Of a DNA stretch of 64,000 bases, positions 62,844-64,000 are shown in pieces. The stretch is taken from assembly GCF_030848565.1 (NCBI RefSeq), contig NZ_JAVDDV010000001.1, positions 186,001 through 250,000 of the forward strand, given 5' to 3'. The stretch is from Natronolimnohabitans sp. A-GB9. Lineage in GTDB: Archaea > Halobacteriota > Halobacteria > Halobacteriales > Natrialbaceae. Below the pieces are notes generated by a model. That model ran no database searches. It was not told the DNA's origin and saw nothing but the letters and a program-made list of their open reading frames with translations. The stretch's first letter is position 1; the number at the start of each line of letters is the position of its first letter. Both the position numbers and the translations under genes were made by a program.

Positions 62844-64000
62844 TCATCCCGATCGCTCGAGGGTCGTCACGTCCCGTATCTCGAGTCGCGTCCCGCCGTG
62901 GTCGCCGTTGTCGACGGACAGCCGCCAGCCGTGGGCTTCGGCGATGGCTCTGACGAGTGCGAGTCCCAGTCCGTCGGTGGTGAGATCGTCCGGATCGGCC
63001 GTTGGATCGAGGACCCGCTCGTGGGCCGCCGGCGGGATCTCGGCGGCGTCGTCGAGCAAGAAAAACCCCCGCGCCCCCTCTCGATCGTCGAGCCCGACGA
63101 GTCCGACCTGAATCGTCACCGTTCCGTCGGCGCGGGCCGCAGCATCGTCGAACGCCGTCTCGAGGAGGTGGACGAACCGGTCGGTGTCGGCCCGCAACGT
63201 CGCGTCCGTCTCGACGACGATACAGTCGCCGTCGAGCCGTGACCGTTCGCGGGCGTCGTCGATCGCGTCGGCGAGGTCGAGACGACTGCGCGGGCCGACC
63301 GTCGAGGCGTTCCGGGCGAACTCCCGAACGTCGTCGACGAGGCGCTCGGCCCGGTCTAACGTCTCGTCGACGGAATCCTCCTCGAGGGGAAACTCCCACT
63401 CGTCGACGGCGGCATCACCATCCCCCTCGAGGGCGTTTGCGACGTCAGAGAGCTGTGCCTTCAGATCGTTCGAGAGGACCTCCGCGACAGCCTCGAGGCG
63501 TTCAGTCTGGCGCTCGAGTTCGGCGGTCCGGTCCCGAAGGACTTGCTCGCGGTCGGCCCGATCCAGCGCCGCGCGGGTGTTCTCGACGAGCATCGAGACG
63601 AGTTCGACGTCGGTCTCGTCGAACTGATGGGGCTCGAGCGAGCCGGTCATAAGGATCCCGTGGGTGCCGATCGGCGCGATGATCTCCGAACGAATCGGCG
63701 TCGCCTGGTTGTAGATCCCATCGACGGTCTGCAAATCGTCGAACCGCTCGATCTCGCCGGATTCGAAGACGTCCCAGACCAGTCCCTCGCCGGGGTTGAA
63801 TCGGGGGAGACCACCGAACTCGTCGTAGGCGCCAGCGGTTCCGGCGACGGGCTCGAGATACCCTCGTTCGTCATCGAGCAGCCAGACGCCGCTGATCGGA
63901 AGCTCGAGCAGGTCACCGCCGGCGTGGACCGCGATCGCACAGATCTCCTCCGGATCGTCCGACTCGAGGAGCCAGCGCGTGATCTCGTGTAACGACGTAA
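62844..64000 (-). CDS. GAF-domain histidine-kinase-like protein, 5' end outside window
   Basis: About 385 residues of a sensor protein, open at the right edge. The visible part begins with a GAF domain (LHEITRWLLESDDPEEICAI, then VWLLDDERGYLEPVAGTAGA and QATPIRSEIIAPIGTHGILM). A coiled-coil and dimerisation helix reads LEAVAEVLSNDLKAQLSDVA, where the usual phospho-acceptor His (SHDL) is Asn. The ATPase region ends in a good G2 motif (DGLGLALVRAIAEAHGWRLS), but the N and G1 boxes are poor (DDAAEIPPAAHERV in place of DDGPGIP). It may therefore be a degenerate sensor lacking autophosphorylation. Confidence 0.75.
   Translation of the reverse strand, partial: TSLHEITRWLLESDDPEEICAIAVHAGGDLLELPISGVWLLDDERGYLEPVAGTAGAYDEFGGLPRFNPGEGLVWDVFESGEIERFDDLQTVDGIYNQATPIRSEIIAPIGTHGILMTGSLEPHQFDETDVELVSMLVENTRAALDRADREQVLRDRTAELERQTERLEAVAEVLSNDLKAQLSDVANALEGDGDAAVDEWEFPLEEDSVDETLDRAERLVDDVREFARNASTVGPRSRLDLADAIDDARERSRLDGDCIVVETDATLRADTDRFVHLLETAFDDAAARADGTVTIQVGLVGLDDREGARGFFLLDDAAEIPPAAHERVLDPTADPDDLTTDGLGLALVRAIAEAHGWRLSVDNGDHGGTRLEIRDVTTLERSG

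Overview
The window is a piece of a haloarchaeal chromosome, most likely from the Natrialba/Haloterrigena/Natronorubrum side of the family. Supporting signs are high GC with acidic proteins, Tat and lipobox signals, TFB, proteasome beta, Orc1/Cdc6 remnants, HalX, HalOD1 and bacterio-opsin-activator-type regulators, and TATA-driven short-leader genes. Both ends cut a gene: a 2-oxoacid dehydrogenase E1 alpha gene at the left and a GAF-containing histidine-kinase-like gene at the right.

Layout. 1-3.2 kb: E1 alpha, a universal stress protein and a Tat-exported protein. 3.2-6.8 kb: an accessory island holding palindromic elements, two ~236 bp direct repeats, a truncated K+ channel fused head-on to a truncated Orc1/Cdc6 fragment, an (AT)14 tract and a low-GC exported protein; tRNA-Thr closes it. 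6.8-19.7 kb: ordinary core genes (GNAT, pgk, CBS protein, GTP cyclohydrolase III, oxidoreductase, ThuA, eIF2B-like, deacetylase lipoprotein, Mrp, uracil-DNA glycosylase, tRNA-Ser). 19.8-26.5 kb: a complete methylaspartate-cycle cluster, with both glutamate mutase subunits, methylaspartate ammonia-lyase, mesaconyl-CoA hydratase, a beta-methylmalyl-CoA lyase (CitE type) and a divergent CoA-transferase. Together these turn glutamate into glyoxylate plus propionyl-CoA for acetyl-CoA assimilation. 27-31 kb: regulators, a small zinc protein, psmB, DUF555 and an XRE-CBS protein. 31.2-37.3 kb: a urtABCDE urea ABC transporter diverging from an N-terminally shortened ureE and an intact ureF; no other urease gene is present. 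37.4-41.1 kb: TFB, aldo/keto reductase, SRPBCC protein and an HxlR regulator.

41.2-59.7 kb is a type I-B CRISPR-Cas locus. One operon on the minus strand, cas6-cas8b-cas7-cas5-cas3-cas4-cas1-cas2, is flanked by two arrays of the same 30-bp repeat, which I counted by eye as 97 and 41 repeats. Repeat orientation says both arrays are transcribed on the minus strand, so each leader lies at the right end of its array. The two leaders share almost no sequence except a 12-bp inverted repeat with identical geometry (52 nt from the first repeat, arms 24 nt apart), an aligned ACTGTnGC motif and a terminal CATG. This shared architecture is the least explained and most interesting signal here.

59.9-64 kb: purL, a HalX response regulator, and the convergent kinase-like gene, which has lost its phosphoacceptor histidine. 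Several families of short palindromic, MITE-like elements are scattered between genes.
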